The notes beneath the pieces were generated by a model that was given only the letters and a program-made list of their open reading frames with translations, ran no database searches and was not told the DNA's origin. Position numbers and translations under genes: made by a program. Source: Conidiobolus incongruus B7586 (Eukaryota > Entomophthoromycota > Entomophthoromycetes > Entomophthorales > Conidiobolaceae). From it: 34,443 nt of DNA. Positions 32,856 to 34,443 of this stretch are shown here, piece after piece. Location of the stretch: NCBI GenBank assembly GCA_000697335.1, contig JNEM01015291.1, forward strand, positions 1-34,443. The letters run 5' to 3'. The stretch's first letter is position 1, and every line of letters begins with the position of its first letter.

Positions 32856-33290
32856 ATGAAATACTTATTGGTTGCCTTATTCACCTCAGTCACTTTGGCC
32901 GCTCCAGCCTTCCAAGTCATCAATAATGGTGGAAGTGTTTTAGCTCGTCGTGGTAACCAACTTGGGTCAGGAGATCGAGGTGGCGAAGTGAAGGATCAAT
33001 CATCATCTGTAGCCACTGACTCCCATGGTGATTCTATGTTTTCAGGTTCTGGTAATGTTTTAACCTCAGTAAATAATATCTTCGGAGGAGATGCCAAAGA
33101 TGCTTTGTTGTCTCGTAGAGGTCTCCTTCAAGGTATTGGTATTATTGGTAATGGTAATCAAAACGAAGATAGTTCCAAGAATAACAACGTTATTTCTGGA
33201 GGTAATCAACAATTATCTGGTCAGAATATTAACAACAATCCAGTATTAACTGTCGGTGGTACCACTACTAATCAATCCATTACCGCTTAG
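32856..33290 (+). CDS. Small secreted dibasic-site protein, family member 5
   Basis: The protein has 144 residues beginning MKYLLVALFTSVTLA, a signal peptide, then APAFQVINNGGSVLARRGNQ. A longer frame from 32790 would add 22 residues ahead of the signal peptide, but its ATG abuts the TATA box, so the inner ATG is preferred. Arg-Arg pairs are at 31-32 and 87-88. The mature part differs from the gene at 30931 at only three residues (Asn27 to Ser, Asn47 to Asp, Ile61 to Met), whereas the signal peptide differs at several. No cysteine is present. Function unknown. Confidence 0.92.
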   Translation: MKYLLVALFTSVTLAAPAFQVINNGGSVLARRGNQLGSGDRGGEVKDQSSSVATDSHGDSMFSGSGNVLTSVNNIFGGDAKDALLSRRGLLQGIGIIGNGNQNEDSSKNNNVISGGNQQLSGQNINNNPVLTVGGTTTNQSITA

Positions 33291-34443
33291 AATAAATTTG
33301 AAAAATAAAATTTCGCACCATGCATTTTCATTATAGTAATTAAATCTCCATTTTGAAACTAATATCTATTACAAATCATTAATGAATTAGTATCTTAATA
33401 TTTCTTCATATCTGATCAAAATTTTGATCATAACGAAATAATTTTTGATTATAAAATTAATCATAGATTTAAATATTAACCATACTTTTTCCAAAAAAAT
33501 AAACTATTGATTAGTAATTGTTTTTGTAATTTTTTAAAATTATGAGGTGAAATATATTTGTGATTGTTGAATAAGTTGGAAGGATTTGTAACATTGTATC
33601 ATTTTCATATCTATCATTGATTAACAACCTTGGTTTGGAATTATGTTCCTTATCAATTTAATGACTGGAATTTATTCAATATTGATTTGGTAACATTGAT
33701 AATTAATATTGTGTTTTATTGTTTTTTCCTTTATCTGTTCATAATTCAGATAAATTAATATATAACAAATTTCAAAAGGAAGTTAAAATTTCTTCATATT
33801 AATTGAGTATGGAATTTTATTTTTTATTTTTATAATAAAAGATTTTTCATAATAGTACCACAAAAATTTAATAATAATTTTTTAAGATATTATATTATTT
33901 TATTTTATTTTAGCAAATAAACCATCTAAGTCATATAGAATGATTAATTAAATATATAATGAAGACATTGGTTTTCCCAAATATTATTAAAAATAGCTTG
34001 GAATCTATTAAAATGGTAATTATTTATTAAAGATAAACTAAATATTGGTAGAAAAATATAATTATCTGATAGAAAATATTAAATATAATTTTTGATTTTT
34101 TTAAATAATTAAAATAATCAATAAAGTTTTAAAAATATTATATTATATATTATATAAGTTAATGAATTCTAGCAACTTAGATATAATAATATATACTCTT
34201 TATTTCAAATTTTTATACAATACTTGGAATATTAAAAACATTTTATTATTACTAATGAAATTTATTTTTTATTGAAAAATTTAATTAATAAATATAAATA
34301 AATAATTAAAAAACAAAGATTAAAAGCCAAGGAATAATAAATATATATAAAATATATAATACTTACTATATAATAAATTTGGAAATATATTTTAAATTAT
34401 TAAATAAAGATAATAAATAATAAATAAGCTATATTATTTTAAA
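33291..34443. other. AT-rich DNA to the window end, nothing recognised
   Basis: It holds the 3' region of the last family gene and then low-complexity AT-rich DNA. No further family member or transposon part was recognised. Confidence 0.45.

Noticed and set aside
12399-33290. Hydrophobin or cysteine-knot effector identity for the small secreted proteins
   Set aside because: The mature proteins have no cysteine, which both groups require.

Overview
The window looks like nuclear DNA of a very AT-rich early-diverging fungus. Intergenic DNA is almost all A and T, while coding stretches are visibly richer in G and C. All credible genes are single-exon and most have a TATAAAA box 59-82 bases before the ATG. 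One tRNA-Lys gene is present. A secreted Rhizomucor-type class 3 lipase together with a rhodopsin-like (family A) seven-helix receptor suggests an entomophthoroid fungus such as Conidiobolus; that assignment is inference from remembered gene content, not a database result.

Layout. 1-1066: three decayed 3' ends of mariner transposons, all reading rightward. 3.5-4.5 kb: the lipase gene. 5.2-6.4 kb: copies of a dispersed repeat, two of them forming an inverted pair. 7.85-8.8 kb: the receptor gene, minus strand. 10.96-11.4 kb: an unexplained GC-richer patch. 12.4 kb: first member of a small secreted protein family. 15.15-16.13 kb: two likely solo LTRs, each 334 bases. 17.15-24.46 kb: a transposon graveyard with two mariner copies and one Tc1-like copy, all on the minus strand, their reading frames marked by transition-type changes. 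21.0 kb: a broken family member within that graveyard. 25.6 kb: third copy of the dispersed repeat. 26.4-33.3 kb: four more intact family genes and one relic, all on the plus strand, with the tRNA-Lys gene between them on the minus strand.

The most interesting content is the family of small secreted proteins (five intact genes, two pseudogenes, all in the same orientation). Each has a signal peptide, no cysteine in the mature protein, one or two Arg-Arg sites suited to Kex2-type cleavage, and a conserved Gly/Asn-rich C-terminal core beginning at LLQGIGIIGNGN. Two neighbours are nearly identical over the mature coding region yet differ in signal peptide and flanks, which suggests gene conversion. 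The function is unknown; a surface, matrix or peptide-precursor role is speculation. Lipase, receptor and this family fit an organism that senses and degrades external material, but nothing in the sequence ties them into one pathway.
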